A stretch of DNA of 24,328 bases, taken from JBAYVY01 sp041674345. Lineage in GTDB: Bacteria > Planctomycetota > Phycisphaerae > Phycisphaerales > Zrk34. Positions 13,762 to 22,055 of this stretch are shown piece after piece. Every line of letters begins with the position of its first letter. Positions within the stretch are counted from its first letter, which is position 1. The translations under genes and the position numbers were made by a program. The stretch spans positions 1-24,328 of the forward strand of contig JBAYVY010000007.1 in NCBI GenBank assembly GCA_041674345.1, in the 5' to 3' direction. Under the pieces are notes generated by a model that saw only the letters and a program-made list of their open reading frames with translations, was not told the DNA's origin and made no database searches.

Positions 13762-15576
13762 ATGACGACTACCGCCACGGCTACGACTACCACCAACAGC
13801 AAACTCCAGAAGTTCGTTGATGAGACGGCCGCGATGTGCAAGCCGCACAACATCTATTGGTGCGACGGCTCACCGGTCGAGTACCAGGCGATGCTCAATG
13901 CGATGGTCCGCAGCGGAACCGCCCAGTGGCTCGACCCGGCCAAGCGCCCGAACAGCATCTTCGTCCGCTCCGACCCCGCTGACGTGGCGCGTGTGGAAGA
14001 GTTCACCTTCATCGCTTCGGAGAAACAGGAAGACGCCGGCCCGACCAACAACTGGAAATCGCCCTCCGAATTGAAAGCCACCCTCCGCAAACTGTACGAT
14101 GGCTGCATGGCCGGTCGCACCCTCTATGTCATTCCCTACTCGATGGGCCCCATCGGTTCGCCCATCGCCAAGATCGGCATTGAAATCACCGACTCGCCCT
14201 ACGTCGTGGCCAACATGCACATCATGGCGCGCGTCGGCAGCAAAGTCCTCGAAGTGCTCGGTGACAGCGAAGACTTCGTTCGCGGCATCCACTCCGTCGG
14301 CCACCCCCTCAAAACCCCGACCCAGGCCGATGTGCCCTGGCCCTGTGACGCTCACAACAAATACATCACCCACTACCCCGAAACCCGCGAAATCTGGAGC
14401 TACGGTTCGGGCTACGGCGGCAACGCCCTGCTCGGCAAAAAGTGTCACGCCCTCCGCATCGCCTCCGTCCAGGCCCGCGATGAAGGGTGGATGGCTGAGC
14501 ATATGCTCATTCTCAAACTTACCAATCCCCAGGGCACGGTCAAGTTCGTCGCCGCCGCGTTCCCCTCGGCCTGCGGCAAAACCAACCTCGCCATGATGAC
14601 CCCCACCCTCAAGGGTTGGAAGGTCGAAACCATCGGCGACGACATCGCTTGGATGAAGTTCGGCCCGGACGGCCGCTTGTATGCCATCAATCCCGAAGCC
14701 GGTTTCTTCGGCGTGGCCCCCGGTACCAATTACACGTCGAATCCGAATGCGATGGAATCCGCCAAGCAAAACAGCATCTTCACCAACTGCTCCCTCACCG
14801 ATGACAACAACGTCTGGTGGGAAGACATGTCGCCCGCCCCATCGCATATGACCGACTGGCTCCGACGTGAGTGGACGCCGGACTGTGGCCGAAAAGCCGC
14901 GCATCCCAATGCCCGCTTCACCGCACCGGCACGCCAGTGCCCCGTGATCGCCAAGGAATGGGAAGACCCCAGGGGCGTGCCGATCAGCGCGATTCTCTTC
15001 GGCGGTCGCCGCGCTTCGACCCAACCGCTGGTCATTCAGTCCACGAGCTGGCAGCATGGCACGTTCCTCGGAGCCGCGATGGCGTCCGAGATGACCGCCG
15101 CCGCCGCCGGAACCGTCGGTAAGCTGCGTTTTGATCCGATGGCCATGCTGCCTTTCTGCGGCTACCATATGGGCGAATACTTCAACCACTGGCTGAAAAT
15201 GGGCGTCAAGGGCGGCGACAAGATGCCCAAAATCTTCTACGTCAACTGGTTCCGCAAAAACGATCAGGGCAAGTGGCTCTGGCCCGGCTTCGGCGAAAAC
15301 AGCCGCGTTCTCAAGTGGGTCTTTGAACGATGCGACGGCAACGCCGCCGCGAAGGAAACCCCCATCGGCTCCGTCCCCGCCGACGGCGCCCTCGATGTGT
15401 CCGGCCTGAAAGTCGATGCCGCCGATCTGAAGGAACTGATGAAGGTCGATGCCAAAGAATGGCTCGCCGTCGTCCCGCAGATCGCCGAACACTTCGCCAA
15501 GTTCGGCAATAAACTGCCCAAACAACTGAGCGAAGAACTCGCCGCGTTGACCAAACGTCTGGAAGCCGCGAAATAA
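13762..15576 (+). CDS. pckG: Phosphoenolpyruvate carboxykinase (GTP)
   Basis: The enzyme interconverts oxaloacetate plus GTP with phosphoenolpyruvate plus CO2, in the cytoplasm, linking the TCA cycle to gluconeogenesis. The 604 residues match the normal length of GTP-type enzymes. The P-loop FPSACGKTNLAMM lies near residue 270, followed by the metal-binding VETIGDDIAWMKF. PGTNYTSNPNAMES and NWFRKNDQGKWLWPGFGEN are GTP-PEPCK signatures near the nucleotide site. The ATG at 13762 is chosen because AGGTGA precedes it and the Thr/Ala-rich tail leads into KLQKFVDETAAMC; the open frame runs further upstream only through repeats. The gene stands alone with its own promoter and terminator. No repeat units interrupt it. 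Confidence 0.97.
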   Translation: MTTTATATTTTNSKLQKFVDETAAMCKPHNIYWCDGSPVEYQAMLNAMVRSGTAQWLDPAKRPNSIFVRSDPADVARVEEFTFIASEKQEDAGPTNNWKSPSELKATLRKLYDGCMAGRTLYVIPYSMGPIGSPIAKIGIEITDSPYVVANMHIMARVGSKVLEVLGDSEDFVRGIHSVGHPLKTPTQADVPWPCDAHNKYITHYPETREIWSYGSGYGGNALLGKKCHALRIASVQARDEGWMAEHMLILKLTNPQGTVKFVAAAFPSACGKTNLAMMTPTLKGWKVETIGDDIAWMKFGPDGRLYAINPEAGFFGVAPGTNYTSNPNAMESAKQNSIFTNCSLTDDNNVWWEDMSPAPSHMTDWLRREWTPDCGRKAAHPNARFTAPARQCPVIAKEWEDPRGVPISAILFGGRRASTQPLVIQSTSWQHGTFLGAAMASEMTAAAAGTVGKLRFDPMAMLPFCGYHMGEYFNHWLKMGVKGGDKMPKIFYVNWFRKNDQGKWLWPGFGENSRVLKWVFERCDGNAAAKETPIGSVPADGALDVSGLKVDAADLKELMKVDAKEWLAVVPQIAEHFAKFGNKLPKQLSEELAALTKRLEAAK

Positions 15577-15658
15577 ACGCATGTTCGGGAGCGGGGTGCC
15601 GGCCGCAAGCCGCACAACGCATCCCGCACAGCGCAGACCGTATTTTCTTCCTCCTCCG

Positions 15659-15697
15659 CGCGGATCGCCACCTTAATGGGGCGATCCGCGTTTTTTT
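15659..15697 (+). terminator. Rho-independent terminator of pckG
   Basis: A perfect 11-bp stem, CGCGGATCGCC (15659-15669) with GGCGATCCGCG (15680-15690), loop ACCTTAATGG, followed by seven T (15691-15697). It lies 83 nt after the pckG stop. Confidence 0.93.
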
Positions 15698-15776
15698 CTT
15701 GCCCGGGTTTTGGATAAGTCCGTCAAGCCCGGATGATTCACCGCAACAGACGCCCAGACGCGGAGAAGAAAATGGG

Positions 15777-15857
15777 AATCACGGATAAACACGGATGAAC
15801 ACAAATCGGATTGAATCAAAATCAATCCGCGTTCATCCGTGTTCATCCGCGGTTATC
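15777..15857. repeat. Intergenic hairpin repeat of CACGGATGAACACGGAT type
   Basis: The left arm at 15777-15816 (aatcacggataaacac, then ggatgaacac) and the right arm at 15821-15857 (atcaatccgcgttcatc, then cgtgttcatccgcgg) are near-perfect inverses with a very short loop. Each arm is itself a tandem of a degenerate 11-12-mer. The repeat lies between the convergent pckG and recQ genes; a fragment ccgcaacagacgcccag sits just before it. No gene is seen in 15700-16009. Confidence 0.85.
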
Positions 15858-15904
15858 ATCCTTGCGATAAACGCAAAACAACTATATTGCCACATGGCGA
15901 TAGA

Positions 15905-15929
15905 TTAAAAACGGGCTACGTCCCCGTTT
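15905..15929 (-). terminator. Possible terminator of recQ
   Basis: Read on the minus strand, AAACGGG (15929-15923) pairs with CCCGTTT (15915-15909), followed by TTAAT, giving five T in a row at the base of the stem. The stem is short and lies about 80 nt after the recQ stop. An exact 13-nt direct repeat (TCACACGTTTTCC at 15935-15947 and 15990-16002, plus strand) lies between the stop and this hairpin. Confidence 0.4.
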
Positions 15930-16009
15930 CCTTCTCACACGTTTTCCGAAGCTCATTTCGCTTCATCGCTCATCGCTTTCACCGACTTTTCACACGTTTT
16001 CCCGGTGAA

Positions 16010-18214
16010 TCACCCCCGAAAAAGATGCGCCGCGACGCAGCGCAGGATTTCGTAGCTGTGGCGGCCGCCAAACGCATCGAAGGCGGGCTTGAGCCGGCCT
16101 TGTTCCTCGGCGGGCTGACGCTCGAACTGATCGACGATCTCGGCGAATTGCGCATCGGTCAGCGGCACAATCCGGGGATCGCGGGCATCGAGCAGACCGG
16201 CGGCGATGGCTTCGGCGATGTGGCTCCAGATCGTGCTCGGCGACAATTGCCGCTGTTGGGCGACCTGTTCGACGGTGTTGCCGAGATTCAGACGATTCAC
16301 CGTGTCCATCACGCTGTCGCCCATCGGGGGTTCGGGCGAAAGATCATCTTCCGTCGCCGGCATCTCGGACGGCGCGACGGAGGAACCGGCGATCACATCG
16401 AGAAACACCCGCCCATACTGTTCGAGTTTGCGTTGCCCCACGCCATGCACGGCGGCCATTTGCGACAAACTTCCGGGGGCGCGAAGCACCATGTCGATCA
16501 GGGTGCGGTCGCCGAACACGACATAGGGAGGCACGCCCTGTTCGTCGGCCAATCGTCGGCGCAGCTCGCGCAGTTGCTGGAACAATTGCTTCTGTGCGTC
16601 GGTGGTCAGCAGATTGTACGTTTGCCCTCGCCGCTCGCCTGCTTTCTGCTTGCGGGGGCGTTCGACGACATCGCGGCGGAGGGTGACAGTTTGCTCTTTG
16701 CGCAAAATGGGGCGGGACTTGTCGGTGAGGCGGAGCGTGTTGTGTTCGCCATCGACATGCAGCGCGCCGATGGAGACGAGTTGTCGCAACACGCTGCGCC
16801 AGCCGCGCTGGTCGAGTTCCTTGCCGATGCCGAAGGTGCTGAGTCGGTCGTGGCGGAATCGTTCGACTTTTTCGGTGTTTTTGCCGAGCAGCACGTCGAT
16901 GACGTGACCGGCCCCGAAGGATTGTTCGACACGGAAGACGCACGACAACGCTTTTTGCGCGGCGATGGTGGCGTCAAACATCACGGCGGGGTTCAGGCAG
17001 GTGTCGCAGTTGCCGCAGGGATGGTCGTAATGATCGCCGAAGTAGTTGATGAGTACCTGCCGGCGGCATTGCGCGGTTTCGCAATAGTCGATCAGCGCAT
17101 CGAGTTTCGCGTGTTCGATCTGTTTTTGCTGGGGCGGGGAACCGGCCCGGTCGATGAATTGGCGAAGCATCACCGTATCCGACAAGCCGTAGGTCATCCA
17201 TGCGTCGGCGGGCAGGCCGTCGCGCCCGGCGCGTCCGGTTTCCTGGTAGTAGGCCTCGATGCTTTTGGGCAGATCGAGGTGGGCGACGTAGCGGACATCG
17301 GGTTTGTCGATGCCCATGCCGAACGCGATCGTGGCGACGATGATGAGTTTGTCTTCGTGGATGAATCGCTGCTGATTTTTGTGGCGCACATGCTTGTCGA
17401 GACCGGCGTGATAGGGCAGTGCGTTGAGTTTTTGGGATTGGAGGAACTCGGCGACCTGTTCGGTTTTTTTGCGTGAGAGGCAGTAGATGATGCCGGACTC
17501 GTCGAGGTGGCCGTCGTTGAGGAACGCCATGAGTTGTTGGCGGGGGCTGGTTTTCGGCGTGACGGTGTAGCGGATGTTGGGACGGTCGAAGCCGCTGATG
17601 AAGTGACCGGCGGAATGAAGATTGAGGCGAGCCACGATGTCGGCGCGTGTGGGCGCGTCGGCGGTGGCGGTGAGGGCGAGGCGAGGCACCCCCGGAAATC
17701 GCTCGTGAAGTACGGACAGTTGCATGTATTCGGGGCGGAAGTCGTGGCCCCACTGGCTGACGCAGTGGGCTTCGTCGATGGCGAAGAGGGCGAGTTTCGC
17801 GCGGGCCAGTTGATCGAGAAAACGCGGCTGGCAGAGACGTTCGGGGGAGACGTACACCAGATCGAACTTGCCCGCGATCATGTCTCGTTCGGCTTGCATG
17901 GCCAGGTCGGGCGGCATGGTGGAGTTGATGTAGGTGACGCGCACGCCGAGTTGTTGGAGGGCTTGCACCTGATCGGCCATGAGGGCGATGAGCGGGCTGA
18001 CGACAATGCCCACCCCCGGAAGGATGAGTGAGGGAAGCTGGTAGCAGAGGGACTTGCCGCCGCCGGTGGGCATGATGACCAGGGCGTCGCCGCCGGCGAG
18101 AACGGCGTCGATGATCTGTCGTTGAGGCCCGCGGAAGTTGTCGAAGCCGAACACTTCGCGCAACACGGTCGCGGGGGCGGCGGGATCGGCGGCTTGTGAG
18201 GCGTCACGATTCAT
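16010..18214 (-). CDS. recQ: ATP-dependent DNA helicase RecQ
   Basis: A 3'-5' helicase for recombination and fork repair. All RecQ domains are present in order. The helicase core has MPTGGGKSLCYQLP (Walker A), AIDEAHCVSQWGHDFRPEY (DEAH and aromatic loop), LALTATA, and motif VI QETGRAGRDGLP. Next come the zinc cysteines (YCETAQCRR, CGNCDTC), a winged-helix RQC domain, and an HRDC domain (GSLSQMAAVHGVGQRKLEQYG). A C-terminal helix-turn-helix region (NLGNTVEQVAQQRQLSPSTI) is found in longer RecQ proteins. I chose ATG at 18214; a GTG five codons upstream (18229) is equally possible, and neither has a clear ribosome binding site. Three repeat-unit matches fall on conserved LPG, FPG or APGS positions without changing length. 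Confidence 0.96.
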   Translation of the reverse strand: MNRDASQAADPAAPATVLREVFGFDNFRGPQRQIIDAVLAGGDALVIMPTGGGKSLCYQLPSLILPGVGIVVSPLIALMADQVQALQQLGVRVTYINSTMPPDLAMQAERDMIAGKFDLVYVSPERLCQPRFLDQLARAKLALFAIDEAHCVSQWGHDFRPEYMQLSVLHERFPGVPRLALTATADAPTRADIVARLNLHSAGHFISGFDRPNIRYTVTPKTSPRQQLMAFLNDGHLDESGIIYCLSRKKTEQVAEFLQSQKLNALPYHAGLDKHVRHKNQQRFIHEDKLIIVATIAFGMGIDKPDVRYVAHLDLPKSIEAYYQETGRAGRDGLPADAWMTYGLSDTVMLRQFIDRAGSPPQQKQIEHAKLDALIDYCETAQCRRQVLINYFGDHYDHPCGNCDTCLNPAVMFDATIAAQKALSCVFRVEQSFGAGHVIDVLLGKNTEKVERFRHDRLSTFGIGKELDQRGWRSVLRQLVSIGALHVDGEHNTLRLTDKSRPILRKEQTVTLRRDVVERPRKQKAGERRGQTYNLLTTDAQKQLFQQLRELRRRLADEQGVPPYVVFGDRTLIDMVLRAPGSLSQMAAVHGVGQRKLEQYGRVFLDVIAGSSVAPSEMPATEDDLSPEPPMGDSVMDTVNRLNLGNTVEQVAQQRQLSPSTIWSHIAEAIAAGLLDARDPRIVPLTDAQFAEIVDQFERQPAEEQGRLKPAFDAFGGRHSYEILRCVAAHLFRG

Positions 18215-18320
18215 ATGCGCATTATGCACCGGAACGGATCGGATTGCAGGGGCGGCGGCCCCGTCACGACTCGGCGGCTGTAAAATAAAAACAACCGCCG
18301 GGAACGCCGACGGTTGAAGG

Positions 18321-18339
18321 CCTATGTCGAAGACATAGG
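18321..18339 (+). repeat. Perfect small hairpin before the ThuA-like gene
   Basis: CCTATGTC-GAA-GACATAGG is an exact 8-bp stem with a 3-nt loop, 36 nt before the ThuA start. A weaker inverted pair, CAACCG and CGGTTG, precedes it at 18291-18315. There is no T-run, so it is not a simple terminator. It lies in the divergent spacer between recQ and the ThuA-like gene. Confidence 0.6.
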
Positions 18340-18374
18340 GGTTGCTCCATCATGCTACTTCATTGGCGCGATAC

Positions 18375-19031
18375 ATGAAACCTCAACTACTTCTGCTCAC
18401 CGGCGGGATCAATCACGACTTCGATCATGCGCGGCGGCGATTGACCGATCTGTTGTCGCCGAGCTTCGATGTCGCCGCAACCACCGATGTGAAAGACCTC
18501 GGTCAATTGAGTGACGATCATTTCGCGGCGGCGGTGATCTTCACCTGTGAAAAACTCCACGAACCCCCGCCCCCGGAAGTTTCGGAAGTTTTTGAGGCGG
18601 TGACGCGATTCGTGGAAGGCGGCGGCGGATTGGTGTTGATTCACTCGGCGATCACGAGTTTCGCGGATCGGCCGGCGTGGAAACGGTTGATCGGCGCGGA
18701 GATGGCCGGGGGCACGCTGGATCAGCGATACATGCTGGCGTGGGACGATGCGAAGCACCCGGTGGTCGCGGGCGTGGAGCCGTGGGAGATCGACGATGAA
18801 CATTATCAACTGACCGTCCCCCGGCGGGGCCAATTCATTGGCCCCGCCCCCGGAAGTTGGGTGTTCGCGTCATCGCTGTGGCAGGGGCAACGATACGTTT
18901 TCGGCTATGAGCGCATCGTGGACCGGGGGCGCATCATCGCGCTGGCGGCGGGCCATCGCAGCGCGACGCTCGATGATGTACGCTACGGAAAACTGATTCA
19001 GCAGGCGGCCCGACATGCCGCGAAGGAGTAA
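18375..19031 (+). CDS. ThuA-like domain protein (class I glutamine amidotransferase-like fold)
   Basis: The 218-residue protein fits the ThuA family, abundant in Planctomycetota and associated with sugar or glycoside metabolism; its reaction is not settled. Recognisable parts are PQLLLLTGGINHDFDHARRR at the N-terminus, FVEGGGGLVLIHSAITSF, DEHYQLTV and, near the end, RGRIIALAAGHRSAT. The ATG at 18375 is chosen because family similarity starts there; upstream TTG in the same frame adds only a short tail. The GH42 gene follows after 5 nt, with its ribosome binding site inside this gene, so the pair is likely co-transcribed. Two places, HEPPPPEVSEV and GQFIGPAPGSW, are encoded by dispersed repeat units and look inserted. 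Confidence 0.85.
   Translation: MKPQLLLLTGGINHDFDHARRRLTDLLSPSFDVAATTDVKDLGQLSDDHFAAAVIFTCEKLHEPPPPEVSEVFEAVTRFVEGGGGLVLIHSAITSFADRPAWKRLIGAEMAGGTLDQRYMLAWDDAKHPVVAGVEPWEIDDEHYQLTVPRRGQFIGPAPGSWVFASSLWQGQRYVFGYERIVDRGRIIALAAGHRSATLDDVRYGKLIQQAARHAAKE
18569..18589. repeat. 12-bp unit with a partial second copy in the ThuA-like gene
   Basis: GCCCCCGGAAGT at 18569-18580, preceded by CCCCC, followed by TTCGGAAGT (18581-18589). It encodes PPPPEVSEV on the plus strand, showing that units are also translated in plus-strand genes. Confidence 0.8.
18826..18857. repeat. 20-bp palindrome abutting a 12-bp unit in the ThuA-like gene
   Basis: GGGGCCAAT-TC-ATTGGCCCC (18826-18845) is a perfect 9-bp inverted repeat with a 2-nt centre. 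It is directly followed by GCCCCCGGAAGT (18846-18857). Both are translated, giving GQFIGPAPGS. Confidence 0.8.
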
Positions 19032-19036
19032 TCGAC

Positions 19037-21100
19037 ATGCCCGACCGTTATCCGCCGATCAACGCCAAATGTCCGCATCTGCTGCACGGCGGGGATTACA
19101 ACCCCGACCAGTGGCTGGATCGTCCGGACATTCTGGCCGAGGACATGCGGCTGATGGCGCTGGCCCATTGCAATGCGGCGACTCTCGGCATCTTCGCATG
19201 GACGGCGCTGGAACCGGAAGAGGGGCGTTTCGAGTTCGGCTGGCTGGACGCGGCGATGGATCGACTGGCGGACAACGGCGCGTTCGCCGTGCTGGCCACG
19301 CCCAGCGGTGCCAGACCGGCGTGGATGAGTCACAAGTACCCGCAGGTATTACGCGTTCGCGCCGATCGCGGCCGCAACCTGCACGGCACACGACACAATC
19401 ACTGCTTCACCTCGCCGATCTACCGCGAAAAAGTCGGCGTCATCAATCACAAACTCGCCGAACGATACAAGGATCACCCCGCCCTGCTGGTCTGGCACAT
19501 CTCCAACGAATACAACGGCGACTGCCACTGCCCGCTGTGCCAGGACGCCTTTCGCCAGTGGCTGCGCGGGCGATACGGCGACGACCTGGACCGGCTGAAT
19601 CGCGCGTGGTGGACCACCTTTTGGAGCCACACCTACACCGACTGGTCGCAGGTCGAATCGCCCAGCCCCATCGGCGAAAGCGCGGTGCATGGCCACAATC
19701 TGGACTGGAAGCGTTTCGTCACGCACCAGACCGCGGACTTCATGCGGCACGAAATCGCGCCGCTGAAAAAAATCACGCCCGACATTCCCGTGACCACCAA
19801 CTTTATGGGTGTGTACCCCGGCTTGAATTACTGGCAACTGGCCGAACTATGCGATGTGATTTCGTGGGACAGTTACCCGTCGTGGCATGAGGCCGACAGC
19901 GATGTCGGACTCGCGGCGAAGATCGCTTTCATGCACGACATCAACCGCTGCCTCAAGGGGGGCCGGCCTTTCATGCTGATGGAATCGACGCCCAGTCACG
20001 TCAACTGGCAGCCGGTGTGCAAGCTCAAACGGGACGGCATGCACCTGCTGTCATCGTTGCACGCGATCGCGCACGGCAGCGACACGGTGCAGTATTTCCA
20101 GTGGCGTAAAAGCCGGGGCGCCAGCGAAAAGCTGCACGGGGCGGTGGTCGATCACGTCGGCCACGAACACACCCGCGTGTTCCGTGAAGTAGCGAAAGTG
20201 GGCGAATCGCTGAGCCAACTCGATGCGGTGGTCGGCACGACCAAACCCGCCGAAGCCGCGGTGATTTATGACTGGGAAAACCGCTGGGCCATTGACGATT
20301 TGCAGGGGCTGGGCCGGGAACAGAAAAAATACGAGGAAACATGCGTCGCGCATTATCGCGCGCTGTGGCGGCTGAACCTCGGCGTCGATGTCATCGACCA
20401 GACCGTCGATCTGTCGCGCTATCGACTGGTCGTCGCGCCGATGCTTTACATGCTGCGACCGGGCATGGCGAAAAAACTGCGACGATTCGTCGAAGACGGC
20501 GGTACGCTGGTGATGACCTACTGGTCCGGCATCGTCGATGAAAACGACCTGTGCCACCTCGGCGGCTGGCCCGGCGAAGGCCTGGGGGAAGTGCTCGGCA
20601 TCTGGGACGAGGAAACCGACACGCTCCATCCCGCCCAGCGCAATCATATCATCTTCACGGATGACAACGAACTGGCCCTCGACGGCGATTATGAGGTGCG
20701 CGACCTGTGCGCGTTGATTCACTCACGCGGCGCGCAGGTGCTGGCCGCATATGCCGGCGATTTTTACGCGGGCCGACCGGCGATGACCCTCAACCGCTTC
20801 GGCAAGGGCGAGGCGTTCTACATCGCGGCGAGGGGTGATGATGAACTGCTCACAGCGTTGTACACGAAACTCGCCCGCCGCCTGCACCTTCCGGCGGCGC
20901 TGGAAAAGCGAAGCCCCGAAGGCGTGAGCGTGCAACTCCGCACCGACGGCCGGCAACGATTTTTATTCGCGATGAACTTCACAACGGCGACGCAAACCGT
21001 GCAACTGGACGCCGGCACGTACCGCAACCTGCTGACCGGGCGCGATGTGACGGGCGAACTGGAACTGCCCGGCTACGGCGTGGCGGTGCTGCGAAGGTAG
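19037..21100 (+). CDS. Glycoside hydrolase family 42 beta-galactosidase
   Basis: A 687-residue cytoplasmic beta-galactosidase with the three GH42 parts: a TIM-barrel (about 1-390), a trimerisation/GATase-like middle domain (about 395-610) and a small beta C-terminal domain. Catalytic residues are visible: acid/base Glu158 in HISNEYNG and nucleophile Glu316 in LMESTPS. Cys123, 163, 165 and 168 (GDCHCPLC) match the zinc site of zinc-type GH42 enzymes. The N-terminus HLLHGGDYNPDQW and the TLGIFAWTALEPEEG segment are typical. GGAG seven bases before the ATG, inside the ThuA end, fixes the start. The pair with ThuA suggests a small galactoside or plant/algal sugar utilisation unit. No signal peptide is seen, so it acts on imported sugars. 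Confidence 0.96.
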   Translation: MPDRYPPINAKCPHLLHGGDYNPDQWLDRPDILAEDMRLMALAHCNAATLGIFAWTALEPEEGRFEFGWLDAAMDRLADNGAFAVLATPSGARPAWMSHKYPQVLRVRADRGRNLHGTRHNHCFTSPIYREKVGVINHKLAERYKDHPALLVWHISNEYNGDCHCPLCQDAFRQWLRGRYGDDLDRLNRAWWTTFWSHTYTDWSQVESPSPIGESAVHGHNLDWKRFVTHQTADFMRHEIAPLKKITPDIPVTTNFMGVYPGLNYWQLAELCDVISWDSYPSWHEADSDVGLAAKIAFMHDINRCLKGGRPFMLMESTPSHVNWQPVCKLKRDGMHLLSSLHAIAHGSDTVQYFQWRKSRGASEKLHGAVVDHVGHEHTRVFREVAKVGESLSQLDAVVGTTKPAEAAVIYDWENRWAIDDLQGLGREQKKYEETCVAHYRALWRLNLGVDVIDQTVDLSRYRLVVAPMLYMLRPGMAKKLRRFVEDGGTLVMTYWSGIVDENDLCHLGGWPGEGLGEVLGIWDEETDTLHPAQRNHIIFTDDNELALDGDYEVRDLCALIHSRGAQVLAAYAGDFYAGRPAMTLNRFGKGEAFYIAARGDDELLTALYTKLARRLHLPAALEKRSPEGVSVQLRTDGRQRFLFAMNFTTATQTVQLDAGTYRNLLTGRDVTGELELPGYGVAVLRR

Positions 21101-21147
21101 CGATTGCCGTCATTGCGTTCCACCTCTCAGTTCGGAAATAACGATCA

Positions 21148-21170
21148 TTCTATATTCGACGAAAATAGAA
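21148..21170. promoter_or_regulatory. A/T-rich dyad downstream of the beta-galactosidase gene
   Basis: TTCTATATTCGACG and AAAATAGAA form a 23-nt imperfect palindrome (TTCTAT.TTCG.CGAA.ATAGAA). It stands out from the GC-rich surroundings and lacks a T-run. It may be a protein-binding site or part of an older insertion; nothing else in the 21101-21273 gap is recognisable. Confidence 0.4.
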
Positions 21171-21273
21171 TATTCAGCGACATCATTTCACTCGGCGAAT
21201 ACCGCGAAATTCGCATAAGTCTCAGGCGATTGGCAGGCCGCGTCGAACCCAACGCCGCCGCGCGCGCGAACGA

Positions 21274-22048
21274 AACGGGGACGCGGCGGCTCTGTCTCCA
21301 CCCTCGTAATTTGTGCGGCTGACTGGAGCTACGCCGCATGATCGGGCGATGGCAAGGGGAGGGAAACCTGTCAATCGCCACGGACGGCGATGCTCGCGGC
21401 CGACGACTTGGCTCGCCAAACCCTGCCCGATCACACCAGCAAGTTCCGCCGACTGGACTTCACGCTCCCGCAACTGTTCGCCTGTCTGGTGATCCGCGAG
21501 ATGCTTCACCTGAGCCATCGCAAAACCGAAACGCTTCTGCGCGACTGCATGGCGTGGCTGGCGGACATCGGATTGACTCACGTGCCGGATCACAACACGC
21601 TGTGGCACGTGTGCATCTGGGCAGCGGTTCGGATGCGTCGGATTTCGTTCCTCTGTGGCGCGATGCCCGGCGACGCGCGCCGATCACCGTGGCGGTGGCC
21701 GACAGCGGATTCGACTCGGAAGACAATCATCGCCGGGCGCGCCGTGATATGAAGGTGCGTTCGATCATTCCCGCCCAGGCCGGACGGCCCAGTTCCAAGC
21801 CGCCGGTCGGTTACTGGCGGCAGCACATGCGCCGACGCTTTGTCCGCCGCGCCGATCATCGCCTCTACGGTCCAGGGGCGCAGGCCGAAACGATCCACCG
21901 CATGCTCAAACGCAACATGGGTGACGCGCTGCGATCCCGTCTGCGAACCCGACGCAAGAACGAGATGCTTTTCCGCACCGTGGTTCACAACATCACCCTC
22001 ACCGCCAAGCTGGAGTCAGGGTAGAGACAGAGCCGCTGCGTCCCCGTT
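21274..22048 (+). mobile_element. Decayed insertion sequence with 31-bp terminal inverted repeats
   Basis: The left end at 21274-21304 (AACGGGGACGCGGCGG, then CTCTGTCTCCACCCT) matches the reverse complement of 22018-22048 at 29 of 31 positions. Between them lies a frameshifted DDE transposase pseudogene. At 775 bp it is too short for a complete element of this type. No clear target-site duplication is visible next to the repeats. The right end lies 8 bp from the stop of the transglutaminase-like gene. Confidence 0.8.
21390..22024 (+). pseudogene. IS4/IS5-like (DDE_Tnp_1) transposase, frameshifted with an internal deletion
   Basis: The N-terminal part from ATG 21390 reads LDFTLPQLFACLVIREMLHL, then LSHRKTETLLRDC and VPDHNTLWHV. 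The C-terminal part is in the -1 frame: TVAVADSGFDSEDNHRRAR, IIPAQAGRPSSKPPVG, and a tail ENEMLFRT-type region with RLRTRRKNEMLFRTVVHN. In intact relatives about 100 residues carrying the first catalytic Asp lie between the DHNTL and ADSGFDSE regions; here only about 30 codons of unrelated frame separate them (around 21610-21690). The second Asp (ADSGFD) is present. The frame change plus the missing segment argue against programmed frameshifting, so it cannot move itself. Confidence 0.8.
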
Positions 22049-22055
22049 CCGCTTT

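Noticed and set aside
13870..15615. 581-codon minus-strand open frame opposite pckG
   Set aside because: It mirrors the PEP carboxykinase frame and shows no family motifs.
1504..18857. CRISPR array from the repeated 12-mers
   Set aside because: Units are too short, irregularly spaced over 17 kb, in both orientations and inside genes.
21390..22024. Programmed -1 frameshift in the transposase
   Set aside because: The middle region with the first catalytic Asp is also missing, so it is a deletion derivative.
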